From assembly GCF_029024465.1 (NCBI RefSeq), contig NZ_CP118950.1, forward strand, positions 930,001 to 994,000: a stretch of DNA of 64,000 nucleotides. Direction: 5' to 3'. The position numbers and the translations under genes are program-made. Within the stretch, counting starts at the first letter, position 1. Every line of letters starts with the position of its first letter. The stretch comes from Lactococcus garvieae subsp. garvieae. Lineage in GTDB: Bacteria; Bacillota; Bacilli; Lactobacillales; Streptococcaceae. The notes below the pieces were generated by a model, which did not search any database, was not told where the DNA came from, and worked only from the letters and a program-made list of their open reading frames with translations. Of the stretch, positions 52,451-60,608 are shown in pieces.

Positions 52451-54400
52451 ATGTCAGCCGTTAGTTTCATAGCTGTAATGTTGATTGGGGTCATTGCGGC
52501 AAATGTAATCAAAGAATTTTTCCCCAAAATATCTGAAACCTTTATTTTGATTGGTGTAGGGATTCTTCTAAGTTTCTTACCCGAGTTTAGACACTTTGAA
52601 TTAGAACCAGAGTTTTTCATGATGTTAATTATTGCGCCATTAATGTTTAATGAAGGCAGTAAAACATCTTTGAAAGAAGTGAGAAAAAATTTCAGAGGGA
52701 TATTCTTTCTCTCTATTACTTTAGCCGTTGTAACTGTACTCTTTGTGGCCGCGTTGACCACAAAGATTATGGGCAGCTGGATTTTCCCCTTGGCAATATG
52801 TTTTGCTGCTATTGTTACGCCAACGGACTCTGTTGCTGTCAAATCCATTATTGCGGGTAAAAAAATGCCGCAAGGCGTGAATGAAGCTGTCGAGTTTGAA
52901 TCTCTTTTCAATGATGCATCAGGCTTAGTTCTCTTGAGTTTGGGCCTTTCAGTGTTAGAAAGTGGGCATTTTAGTATTTGGAATGGACTTGGCCAGTTTG
53001 CTTTTGTTTCCATCGGGGGAATCCTTATTGGATTGATTGTTGGGGCTTTCTTAGTCCGTATTCGCATTGCGATTAACCTTCGTGCGACAAATCCAGAAGC
53101 AACGATTATTCCTATTTCTATTTTAACGCCCTTTGCTCTTTATTTACTCGCTGAGCATTTTGGAACCTCTGGAGTACTTGCAGTTGTCGCTGCAGGCTTA
53201 ATCCATAACTTTGAAGGCGACATGCTTAAACTTACGTCAACCAATGTCCAACTCACCAATAATACCATCTGGGAAATATTGAGTGGTATTCTCAACAATT
53301 TTGTCTTTATTTTATTAGGAGTAAGTCTCTTTGGTATTTGGGATATCTTTAAATCATTGGGCTTAGTGGAAGCTGTAATACTGTTCTTCATTAGTGCTTT
53401 GGTTTACGTACTGATGTTATTTATACGGAAATTCTGGACCAATCAAAGAGGGAACCGTTCTATCGAACATTTCTTCTCAAATGATAAGAAGGAGCGCAGC
53501 AAAGATTCTACTATTTTTGCTCTATCAGGAGCACACGGAACAATGACATTGGCAATGGCTTTCTCTTTACCTCTGAATACTGCTATTTTGAGCACTGAAA
53601 ATAGAGAAATTATTATTAGTATGGCAACGATTGTCATTTTGCTCAGTCTTATTGTACCGACCTTTATCTTGCCTAAGCTCTTGTCCCCAATGAAAGCTGC
53701 AAGTTCAGATAACATTGATAGTGTCCGAAATGACATGGTTGACTATGCTATTTTACATATGATGCAAGTGATAGAGGATAGTAAGGTTCGCAGTAGCTTA
53801 ACAAAGCAATTGCAATCACAAAAAGGTTTGCAAATTCCCGATCATAATAGAAGTAGTCGGCTTTTAGAAAATATTGTGACTTGGCAAGAAACATTGCTGG
53901 ATAGTTCCGATATTCAAGAAAACTTTTCACCAAAAGCGATTGAGTACTTCAGAATTTACTTGGAGAATAGCAGCAAGCGCGCGATGAGTAAAAAAATAAG
54001 AAGAATGTTTTCGAGAAGAAGACAATTACGCGGAGCTGATCAAAGTGAAATGCAAGAATTTATGGCCGTAAGGAATGATTTGGGACGTTTAGAGGAAGTT
54101 CTGTATGAAGCGACAATGGAAAAATTAAATCGTCTTGAAAAAGAACGCTTTGAGAAGAAGATTACTCATTTTAGTGACATTGAAGAAGTGAAGCGCGTCT
54201 TTGAAAACAGACATTACCGCATCCGTAATGAAATTCAAGAAGAAACAATCGTGCCTAATGAATTGCTTATTGAAGCTTTTCAACTCGAATATCAGTATGT
54301 ACTGGACCAAGTTAAATCGGAAGCTATCTCGAAAGAAACAAGCAACAAACTCTTTAAAGAAATTAATAACGCACAAGTTTTACAACTGCAAAATCAATAA
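52451..54400 (+). CDS. Na+/H+ antiporter, NhaP/CPA1 family
   Basis: A 649-residue antiporter: about 12 membrane helices with the ion-site motifs TPTDSVAV and ESLFNDASGLV (Asp-Asp-type), then a cytoplasmic C-terminal region of about 230 residues rich in charged helices. ATG 52451 follows AAGGTG and matches the paralogue N-terminus; an in-frame ATG at 52400 would include the promoter. It is the intact counterpart of the frameshifted antiporter at 26661-28719. Confidence 0.9.
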   Translation: MSAVSFIAVMLIGVIAANVIKEFFPKISETFILIGVGILLSFLPEFRHFELEPEFFMMLIIAPLMFNEGSKTSLKEVRKNFRGIFFLSITLAVVTVLFVAALTTKIMGSWIFPLAICFAAIVTPTDSVAVKSIIAGKKMPQGVNEAVEFESLFNDASGLVLLSLGLSVLESGHFSIWNGLGQFAFVSIGGILIGLIVGAFLVRIRIAINLRATNPEATIIPISILTPFALYLLAEHFGTSGVLAVVAAGLIHNFEGDMLKLTSTNVQLTNNTIWEILSGILNNFVFILLGVSLFGIWDIFKSLGLVEAVILFFISALVYVLMLFIRKFWTNQRGNRSIEHFFSNDKKERSKDSTIFALSGAHGTMTLAMAFSLPLNTAILSTENREIIISMATIVILLSLIVPTFILPKLLSPMKAASSDNIDSVRNDMVDYAILHMMQVIEDSKVRSSLTKQLQSQKGLQIPDHNRSSRLLENIVTWQETLLDSSDIQENFSPKAIEYFRIYLENSSKRAMSKKIRRMFSRRRQLRGADQSEMQEFMAVRNDLGRLEEVLYEATMEKLNRLEKERFEKKITHFSDIEEVKRVFENRHYRIRNEIQEETIVPNELLIEAFQLEYQYVLDQVKSEAISKETSNKLFKEINNAQVLQLQNQ

Positions 54401-54421
54401 AAAAGCCGTAAGGCTTTTTTA
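54399..54421 (+). terminator. Terminator
   Basis: AAAAAAGCC-GTAA-GGCTTTTTT. Confidence 0.9.
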
Positions 54422-54531
54422 TAATAACTTTCGCTTAAGAAAACTACTGTAAAATGAAAGGTAAGACTTAAATATTAAATGGCTTGGTGGCAGACGGTCA
54501 TGTATAAATTGCTCACAAATAAGGGGAGATT

Positions 54532-55047
54532 ATGGTTTCAAGAAGCTCAAGAAGAAATAAAAAAGGAATTTTGAGAAAATTAATTGGTTTTCTTGTAGGA
54601 CTTATTATTGTAGTCGCGCTTTTTGTTGGTGGGCTTGTTTTGCTCGGCCGTTATGCTATTAATAATAATACAGATAATCTTCTGTCGAAAGTTATTCCTT
54701 ATTCAGAAAGTTTGACCGATGCTTCAGGAAATATTGCTCCGGCAAGTCCAGAAGCAATTGTCTCAACATTGAATCAAAATGCCAGCACTATTGTGAGTCG
54801 TTCGCAAGGCTTTATTGATTCGGCCCAAGCCACAACAGATGGACAGACGGTAAAATATACCCTAAGTTCTTCTAAAATGAATGGCTTTCTATCTCACAGT
54901 ATCTTAGCAACCAATGGTGATCAGATAGAAAAAGTTGCCGATAAAGTGTTGGAGTCTATGAAAGCCTCTGGAGTAAATCAACCTCAACTTGTTGTGAATC
55001 TTACAGATGACCAAGGGAAAACAATTCAAACTATTGATTACAGATAA
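54532..55047 (+). CDS. Hypothetical membrane-anchored extracellular protein
   Basis: A 171-residue protein with a very basic N-terminus (SRSSRRNKKGILRK), one membrane helix (about 18-43, GFLVGLIIVVALFVGGLVLL) and an outside domain of about 125 residues with polar low-complexity stretches (ASTIVSRSQGFIDSAQATTD). Not recognised. SD GGGGAG. It may be a cell-envelope stress or competence-type accessory protein, but nothing in the sequence decides this. Confidence 0.7.
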   Translation: MVSRSSRRNKKGILRKLIGFLVGLIIVVALFVGGLVLLGRYAINNNTDNLLSKVIPYSESLTDASGNIAPASPEAIVSTLNQNASTIVSRSQGFIDSAQATTDGQTVKYTLSSSKMNGFLSHSILATNGDQIEKVADKVLESMKASGVNQPQLVVNLTDDQGKTIQTIDYR

Positions 55048-55056
55048 ATAGAGGAT

Positions 55057-55089
55057 AAAGTTTCTTGACCTGAGCAAGAGGCTTTTTTC
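55057..55089 (+). terminator. Terminator
   Basis: AAAGTTTCTTG/CAAGAGGCTTT around ACCTGAG, then a T-run. Confidence 0.82.
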
Positions 55090-55142
55090 TCTCTTAAATT
55101 TTATGTTATAATGAGAAAAAATGAGAAAGTAGGCCCCAATTT

Positions 55143-55841
55143 ATGGAATATCAATTGAGCTCGACGTCAGCTTTTCCCCTTGTACATGTGACCTTGCAAG
55201 ACAAGGAAGAAATTCAGATTGAGTCGGGAGCTATGGTTTATCACAATTCTTCAGTCACACTCGAAGGAAAGATGAACAGCAATGGAAGAGGTGGTATTGG
55301 TGGCGCCTTGAAAGCCCTTGGGCGTTCAATAACGAGTGGTGAAAGCTTCTTTATCACGAAGGTCAAATCAAGCCGTGCTAATGGTCAAATCACTTTGGCT
55401 CCAGCGACTCCTGGTGCTGTAAAAGAACTTACTATTGGTCAAGAACAATGGCGTTTGAATACTGGAGCTTTCCTTGCAAGTGATGGCGATGTGCACTATA
55501 CAATGGAACGACAAAAACTAAGTGGCGCTCTTCTTGGTGGAACAGGGGGTCTCTATGTTATGGAGACACAAGGGAGTGGCCGCATGTTAGTTAATGGTTA
55601 TGGTGATATTGTTGAAATTGAATTAGACGGCACAGAAGAATACATCGTGGATAACCATCATGTCCTTGCATGGAGTAAAACGCTTGATTATTCAATCGAA
55701 GTCGCTTCTGGAACTTTCGGCTTTAAAACTGGTGAAGGACTTGTCAACAAATTTAAAGGCCGTGGAAAAATCATGATTCAAAGCCGTAATATGGAGGCTT
55801 TTGCTGAATCAATCATTCCTTTTTTACCAAGTAACGGCTAA
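55143..55841 (+). CDS. AIM24/TIGR00266-family protein
   Basis: A 232-residue all-beta, Gly-rich protein with the family landmarks ESGAMVYHNSSVTLEGKM, LGRSITSGESFFITK and GTGGLYVMETQGSGRMLVNG, ending in RGKIMIQSRNMEAFAESIIP. AIM24-like (TIGR00266) proteins are widespread and of unknown function. Extended -10 TGTTATAAT at 55104-55112 and a modest SD (AAGTAGG). Confidence 0.88.
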   Translation: MEYQLSSTSAFPLVHVTLQDKEEIQIESGAMVYHNSSVTLEGKMNSNGRGGIGGALKALGRSITSGESFFITKVKSSRANGQITLAPATPGAVKELTIGQEQWRLNTGAFLASDGDVHYTMERQKLSGALLGGTGGLYVMETQGSGRMLVNGYGDIVEIELDGTEEYIVDNHHVLAWSKTLDYSIEVASGTFGFKTGEGLVNKFKGRGKIMIQSRNMEAFAESIIPFLPSNG

Positions 55842-55842
55842 A

Positions 55843-55872
55843 TAAAAAAAGCTATCGATGATAGCTTTTTTG
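55843..55872. terminator. Bidirectional terminator
   Basis: AAAAAAAGCTATC/GATAGCTTTTTT between convergent AIM24-like gene and mntH. Confidence 0.92.
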
Positions 55873-55875
55873 TGT

Positions 55876-57432
55876 TTATGAATCAGATAGTTTTTGATTA
55901 AGCAGGGAAAGTTTTCTGTTGCCGCGGTAGAGTTCAAATATAGTCCAAATGAGTAACGCAAGAACTAAAACAATAAGAAGAAATGCTGTTCCATCTGCAA
56001 GGTAGGCAAGATTCTTAGGGAATAGACTTTCAATTTGGTCTGGTAGGCCAATAAGGTTAAGATAAGTCAAGGCAATGACAGAGAACCACCCAAAGAGTTG
56101 AACAATCCAATTGTTTTTAAATTTCCCCATTTCATTTTTACTATTTGTAAGCATGAGCAGAGGGATAATGGAGAAAGGCAGCGCAAAAGCAAGAAAGACT
56201 TGCGAATTATTCATGAGGTTGTTAATGGCTTCATGCTGTGCTTTTAGACTGTATCCCCGCGTCATCGTAACACAAATCAAGACAGGAACAACAGAGAGCA
56301 AGCGCGTGATGAGACGACGCGCCCACATTGGCATGCGCATATGGATAAACCCTTCCATGATGATTTGTCCTGTTAAAGTCCCCGTGATAGTCGAATTTTG
56401 CCCGGAAGCCAGTAAAGCTACGGCAAATAAGGTAGATAAAGCGCCTGTTTTAGCAACATCCGCAAGTACACCATTGCTTAATAAATCTGGTGTCGAAAGG
56501 GCATCGTAAAGACCGAAAAATGAGGGGTCGTCAATGACGCCGGTCTTAAATACCGCAACACCCATAATGAGCAAAAGCGAATTTACAACAAAAGCTAAAC
56601 TTAATTGGATATTGGAATCCCAAGTTGAAAAACGAACAGCTCGCGCAATATCTTTATCGTCACTGTGGTCAATTTTACGGCTTTGTGAAATTGAAGAATG
56701 AAGATAAAGATTGTGTGGCATTACAGTTGCCCCAATGATACCAAGAGCACCAGTTAAAGGTGTCATTCCTGCAATAGAAGGAGAAGTAGCAAAGGTTCGT
56801 GTATTTGGAATAAAACCTTCCACAATTCCTTTCCAGTCGGGATTAGACAAGGCAACTTGATAGCTGAAAATAAATAAAATCACTAATATGAGACAGACAA
56901 CAAGTGCTTCAATCTTCCTAAAGCCTACTTTTGTGAGGAGTAAGAGTAAAAAGACATCAAAAACCGTGATAAAGACCGCTAGAATAAGCGGAATATCGAA
57001 AAGCAGGTAAAGAGCAATTGCTGCACCAATAACCTCCGCAATGTCTGTCGCCATAATCGCAAGCTCTGTAAGCACCCATAGGATGATGCCCAAAGTTTTG
57101 CTGGTTCGTGCCCGGATAGCTTGGGCAAGGTCCATCTGGCTAACAATCCCAAGTTTTGCTGACATGTACTGAAGGAGCATGGCAATTAAGCTCGACATCA
57201 AAATGACAGAGATTAATAAATATTGAAAATTTTGTCCACCTGTGATTGAGGTAGACCAGTTTCCTGGATCCATGTAACCCACAGCAACTAAAGCTCCAGG
57301 TCCTGAATACGCAAGAAGTGTTCTAAAAAATTTACCGTCTTTTGGAACTTTTACTGTTCCATTAATCTCTTGAAGAGACTTTCCGTTTGTATGATAAATC
57401 AACTTATGAGGTTGATTTTTAAGATCATTCAT
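55876..57432 (-). CDS. mntH: Nramp-family Mn2+/H+ symporter
   Basis: A 518-residue importer of Mn2+ (and Fe2+), 11-12 helices. The metal-site motifs are MDPGNW in helix 1 (D55, N58) and MPHNLYLHSS in helix 6 with the key Met. It lies 71 bases downstream of an MntR-type regulator gene in the same direction, and a 17-bp palindrome in the gap is the likely operator. ATG 57432 has SD GAAGG. It is the uptake counterpart to the export ATPase at the left end of the window. Confidence 0.95.
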   Translation of the reverse strand: MNDLKNQPHKLIYHTNGKSLQEINGTVKVPKDGKFFRTLLAYSGPGALVAVGYMDPGNWSTSITGGQNFQYLLISVILMSSLIAMLLQYMSAKLGIVSQMDLAQAIRARTSKTLGIILWVLTELAIMATDIAEVIGAAIALYLLFDIPLILAVFITVFDVFLLLLLTKVGFRKIEALVVCLILVILFIFSYQVALSNPDWKGIVEGFIPNTRTFATSPSIAGMTPLTGALGIIGATVMPHNLYLHSSISQSRKIDHSDDKDIARAVRFSTWDSNIQLSLAFVVNSLLLIMGVAVFKTGVIDDPSFFGLYDALSTPDLLSNGVLADVAKTGALSTLFAVALLASGQNSTITGTLTGQIIMEGFIHMRMPMWARRLITRLLSVVPVLICVTMTRGYSLKAQHEAINNLMNNSQVFLAFALPFSIIPLLMLTNSKNEMGKFKNNWIVQLFGWFSVIALTYLNLIGLPDQIESLFPKNLAYLADGTAFLLIVLVLALLIWTIFELYRGNRKLSLLNQKLSDS

Positions 57433-57447
57433 TTTTACCTTCTCTAA

Positions 57448-57464
57448 GTTGAACCATGTTCAAC
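57448..57464. promoter_or_regulatory. Palindromic operator ahead of mntH
   Basis: GTTGAAC-CAT-GTTCAAC is a perfect seven-bp inverted repeat, 16 bases upstream of the mntH start in the mntR-mntH gap. Position suggests MntR (DtxR family) control. Confidence 0.65.
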
Positions 57465-57503
57465 ATTGTTTTTTAATGCTACCGTTAATATAAGAGAAAA
57501 TGT

Positions 57504-58199
57504 TTAAGGATTTTCGTTTTCTAAAGCAGAAGCAACGGTTCCAGTTCTTTGCATAAGTAAGATCTTTTCTTGTAAAAATTGAGGAATAACAGAAACCTGG
57601 CCATTATCCTCTTTCAGAATAATTGACCCATCCTGAAGCCGCTCAATAATCCGAATAAAATGCGGTGTATTAATATTTAACTTTTCAAAGAAGTCCTGTG
57701 CTTCCTCATTTAAAGTTGTGATATAGTAACTTTTACTTTCCTCCGCTTGATTTAGTGGAATTTCTACTTTATTTTTTTTCCAAAAAACTTCCGAAGGAAT
57801 GGTTGAACCATGCGGATCAACAGCAGGATAATCTAATAAAGCGTAAAGGTATTCAACAAGTTTCGGCGAAGAGGCATGTTCCAAATTTTCAGCTTCTTCA
57901 TGAACTTCCTCTGTAGAATAGCCAAGTTTGTCTACTAAAAAACTTTCCCACACCCGATGACTTTTAATAATAAAGCGTGCTTGAACATTACCTTGCTCTG
58001 ATAAATTTACACCACGATAGGGAGCATAGTCCACAAGTTGTTTTTTTGCTAATCTTTTAATCATTTCAGTGGCGCTAGGCGCAGCGACAGATAATTTTTT
58101 TGCAATAAGTTGTATACTGACAGCTGAATCATCTCCCGCACGCTCCAAGGTATAAATAGCCTTAAGATAATCCTGCTCATTTTTTGTTAGTTTTAACAC
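57504..58199 (-). CDS. mntR: DtxR/MntR-family metalloregulator
   Basis: A 231-residue repressor with N-terminal winged helix (QLIAKKLSVAAPSATEMIKRL), metal-binding dimerisation domain (HRVWESFLVDKLGYSTEEVHEEAENLEHASS) and a C-terminal FeoA/SH3-like domain (from about 150). Mn2+- or Fe2+-loaded protein would repress mntH directly downstream. Start is GTG with AAGGAG at eight-base spacing. Symbol given for the MntR-type role; related streptococcal names are ScaR/SloR. Confidence 0.88.
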   Translation of the reverse strand: MLKLTKNEQDYLKAIYTLERAGDDSAVSIQLIAKKLSVAAPSATEMIKRLAKKQLVDYAPYRGVNLSEQGNVQARFIIKSHRVWESFLVDKLGYSTEEVHEEAENLEHASSPKLVEYLYALLDYPAVDPHGSTIPSEVFWKKNKVEIPLNQAEESKSYYITTLNEEAQDFFEKLNINTPHFIRIIERLQDGSIILKEDNGQVSVIPQFLQEKILLMQRTGTVASALENENP

Positions 58200-58303
58200 C
58201 TGAGTTTCTCCTTATATTATAACAAGAACATTATAGCACGTCCTTATTTATTTTTCAATAATATAAGGGCAGCCTAATGAAAAGGGTGTTTGCAAAAATA
58301 GAT

Positions 58304-58341
58304 TAAAAGCCACAAAGATTTTTAAATTTGTGGCTTTTTTA
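58304..58341. terminator. Hairpin terminator after the gntR-type gene
   Basis: AAAAGCCACAAA/TTTGTGGCTTTT (58305-58316, 58327-58338); usable on both strands. Confidence 0.85.
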
Positions 58342-58346
58342 TAGAT

Positions 58347-59060
58347 TTAATTCTTTTTGAGATGAATATCAAGGGCAAATTTCGTTTGGTTACTAATAAA
58401 GTAGGATTTAGAAAATTCAAAAGCGTGTCCTTTTTGGTCATAAGCTGTTTGCTCAATAACCAGTACAGGCGAATGACACTCAATTTCCAGGTTTTTGCTT
58501 ACTTCCTCATCGGCCTGATCAGCGTAAATGACACGTTTAGCATCCACGAGTTGTAGCTTTGCTTCCTGTCCTAGATAGTCATAGACAGAGCCTTCTAAGA
58601 TTTCTTCTGTGATAGGAGCGATGTAGCTTGGCATGACAACATGTTCAAAACTATAGGCTTTGCCATTCAAAATACGAAGACGTTTAAATTCGTAAACCGG
58701 ATCTGTTTTATTCAGCAGAAGATGCTTTTGCTCTTCTGTCGATGGTAAACGTGCATCAAAAAAAAGTATTTTACTTTTAATCTCTTGATCACGATGCGAA
58801 TAAGTTACACCAATCGGTAAATCTAAAGGCAGAAGCTCTGTGGTTTCTTCCACTCTTGGACGAATGTAAGTTCCGGAGCCTTGTTTACTAAAAATTAATC
58901 CTTCATTTTCGAGTAAGGTGAGGGATTTTTTTAAAGTAATGCGCGAGACCTTATACTTTTCAGCAAAAAACTCTTGTGTAGGGAGAAGCGTCCCCGCACG
59001 ATAATGGTTGGTCAGGATGTCGCGTTTGATGTCAGCGTAAATTTCACGGTATTTGTACAA
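58347..59060 (-). CDS. GntR/UTRA-family regulator of the mannosidase PTS operon
   Basis: A 237-residue regulator: N-terminal GntR HTH (YREIYADIKRDILTNHYRAG, FFAEKYKVSRITLKKSLTLLENEG) and a C-terminal UTRA sugar-phosphate-binding domain. Start is TTG with SD CGAGG. It is divergent from the PTS IIC-GH38-GH125 operon; E. coli mngR is divergently placed next to mngAB in a similar way. Three TTGTnTAY half-sites in the shared intergenic region are likely binding sites. Confidence 0.88.
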   Translation of the reverse strand: MYKYREIYADIKRDILTNHYRAGTLLPTQEFFAEKYKVSRITLKKSLTLLENEGLIFSKQGSGTYIRPRVEETTELLPLDLPIGVTYSHRDQEIKSKILFFDARLPSTEEQKHLLLNKTDPVYEFKRLRILNGKAYSFEHVVMPSYIAPITEEILEGSVYDYLGQEAKLQLVDAKRVIYADQADEEVSKNLEIECHSPVLVIEQTAYDQKGHAFEFSKSYFISNQTKFALDIHLKKN

Positions 59061-59061
59061 T

Positions 59062-59124
59062 TTGTATACCTCGATTTTTATGATTTGTATATATATTATA
59101 TAACATTTTATATAATTTGTCTAC
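59062..59124. promoter_or_regulatory. Repeated half-sites between divergent gntR-type gene and PTS operon
   Basis: TTGTATAC (59062-59069), TTGTATAT (59085-59092) and TTGTCTAC (59117-59124) are close copies in the same orientation, in the control region of the GntR/UTRA gene. Confidence 0.45.
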
Positions 59125-59142
59125 ATTAATTTTATATTCATC

Positions 59143-59211
59143 TTTACAAATTTTAAAAAAATGTATATAATAAAAAACGGAAGCGGTTTCTTTTTGGTGG
59201 AAGTGGCTTCT
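59143..59211 (+). promoter_or_regulatory. PTS-mannosidase operon promoter with cre-like direct repeats
   Basis: TTTACA (59143-59148), 17-bp spacer, TATAAT (59166-59171). GGAAGCGGTTTCT (59179-59191), within a site matching the cre form WTGnAAnCGnWnnCW with one mismatch, is repeated as GGAAGTGGCTTCT (59199-59211) exactly 20 bp on. Confidence 0.7.
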
Positions 59212-59237
59212 AAAAAAAGAAAAAGGAAGTGCGTATT

Positions 59238-60578
59238 ATGAAAATTGATGTGCAGAAGTTTCAAGAACCATTACTAAAAGTATCTGCTTGGGTGGAGCGG
59301 AATACGATTTTACAGGCCATTAAAAATGCTTTTGTAAGGACCATACCGTTCACGGTTGTAGGATCCTTTTCTAACCTTATCAAAATGCAGCTTGATGCCC
59401 TTATTAAAAACCAAGATATTCATAACGCTTTATTGACGAATATCAGTAATTTGTTTGGTTACATCGGAAATGCGACCTTAGGCATTGTAGCACTTATTGT
59501 GGTCTTTTCTTCAGCCTATTCATATGCTTTCGAGCTGAAAAGAAATGAAAAAAACAGCCAGCTTAATCCAATCATTGCAACTTTGCTTGCCTTTGCAGCC
59601 TATTTTGTGATGGTTCCCAATAACGTTAATTATCTGGATCCTAAAGCAGATATTGTGGAAGGTTTCTCAACATCATTTTTCAGCTATGAAGGGATGTTTA
59701 CTGCCCTCATCGTTGGCTTAATTGCTGTGGCTTTGTTTGCACGATTTACGCGAAGTAAATTTACAATCAAAATGCCGGGTAACGTGCCCCAAAATGTATT
59801 TGATTCTTTCTTCTCGTTAATCCCGATTAGTGGTGTACTTTTAATTTTTGGAGCTATACGGATTGCGCTACAATCATTGGGCTATGTGTCATTATTGCAA
59901 ATGATTTCTGAGGTGCTCATTAAGCCTTTGTTAACAGTTGGTACAGGATTACCTGCAATTCTCATCGTTATTTTACTCCAACAAATCTTATGGTTCCTCG
60001 GTCTTCACGGTTTCAATATCGTTTGGGGTGTCGTATCAGCTTTCTGGCTCCCTATTTTCCTAGAAAATGTAGCAAAATTTGCGGAAACACAAAGTTTTGC
60101 TGACATTTCTATTGCACCAAATACAATGACCAACGTATATGCCATGATTGGTGGTTCAGGTGCTACCTTTGGTTTAATTATCGCAATGCTTATCTTTACG
60201 AAGAAAGGCGAAAAAGAACGTGAAGTGGCAAAACTCGCTTTAATTCCAGGATGTTTTGGGATAAATGAACCGGTTATCTTCGGGCTTCCTATCGTTCTTA
60301 ATCCGTTAATGTTTATCCCTTGGGTCCTTGTCCCAATGATTAATGCTGTTATTGCTTACATTGTAACATCTATTGGTTGGGTTGTTCCTCTGGTCGTCTT
60401 GAACTCAGGAAATGAACCTATCTTTATCAGTACATGGGTTTTAGGCGCCTTCCATATTAGTCCGGTGATATTGACCCTTGTTTTGGTTGTATTAGACATT
60501 GTTTTATATGCACCGTTTGTAATCCTTAACCAAAAACAAGAACGTGCTGAACAAGCCACAATGCTCAGTGCAGAATAG
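59238..60578 (+). CDS. PTS lactose/cellobiose-family IIC permease
   Basis: A 446-residue permease related to the one at 14327 (same N-terminal cytosolic helix pattern WVERNTILQAIKNAFVRTIPF, FLGLHGFNIVWG and GINEPVIFGLPIVLNP). No IIA or IIB is encoded beside it, so it must use shared components. With the alpha-mannosidases following, it probably imports a mannose-containing disaccharide as its phosphate or works with unphosphorylated glycans. ATG 59238 is preferred to GTG 59229, which overlaps the SD AAAGGAAG. Confidence 0.9.
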   Translation: MKIDVQKFQEPLLKVSAWVERNTILQAIKNAFVRTIPFTVVGSFSNLIKMQLDALIKNQDIHNALLTNISNLFGYIGNATLGIVALIVVFSSAYSYAFELKRNEKNSQLNPIIATLLAFAAYFVMVPNNVNYLDPKADIVEGFSTSFFSYEGMFTALIVGLIAVALFARFTRSKFTIKMPGNVPQNVFDSFFSLIPISGVLLIFGAIRIALQSLGYVSLLQMISEVLIKPLLTVGTGLPAILIVILLQQILWFLGLHGFNIVWGVVSAFWLPIFLENVAKFAETQSFADISIAPNTMTNVYAMIGGSGATFGLIIAMLIFTKKGEKEREVAKLALIPGCFGINEPVIFGLPIVLNPLMFIPWVLVPMINAVIAYIVTSIGWVVPLVVLNSGNEPIFISTWVLGAFHISPVILTLVLVVLDIVLYAPFVILNQKQERAEQATMLSAE

Positions 60579-60608
60579 AATTTAAAGAAGAAATAGAGGA
60601 AAGTCCCC

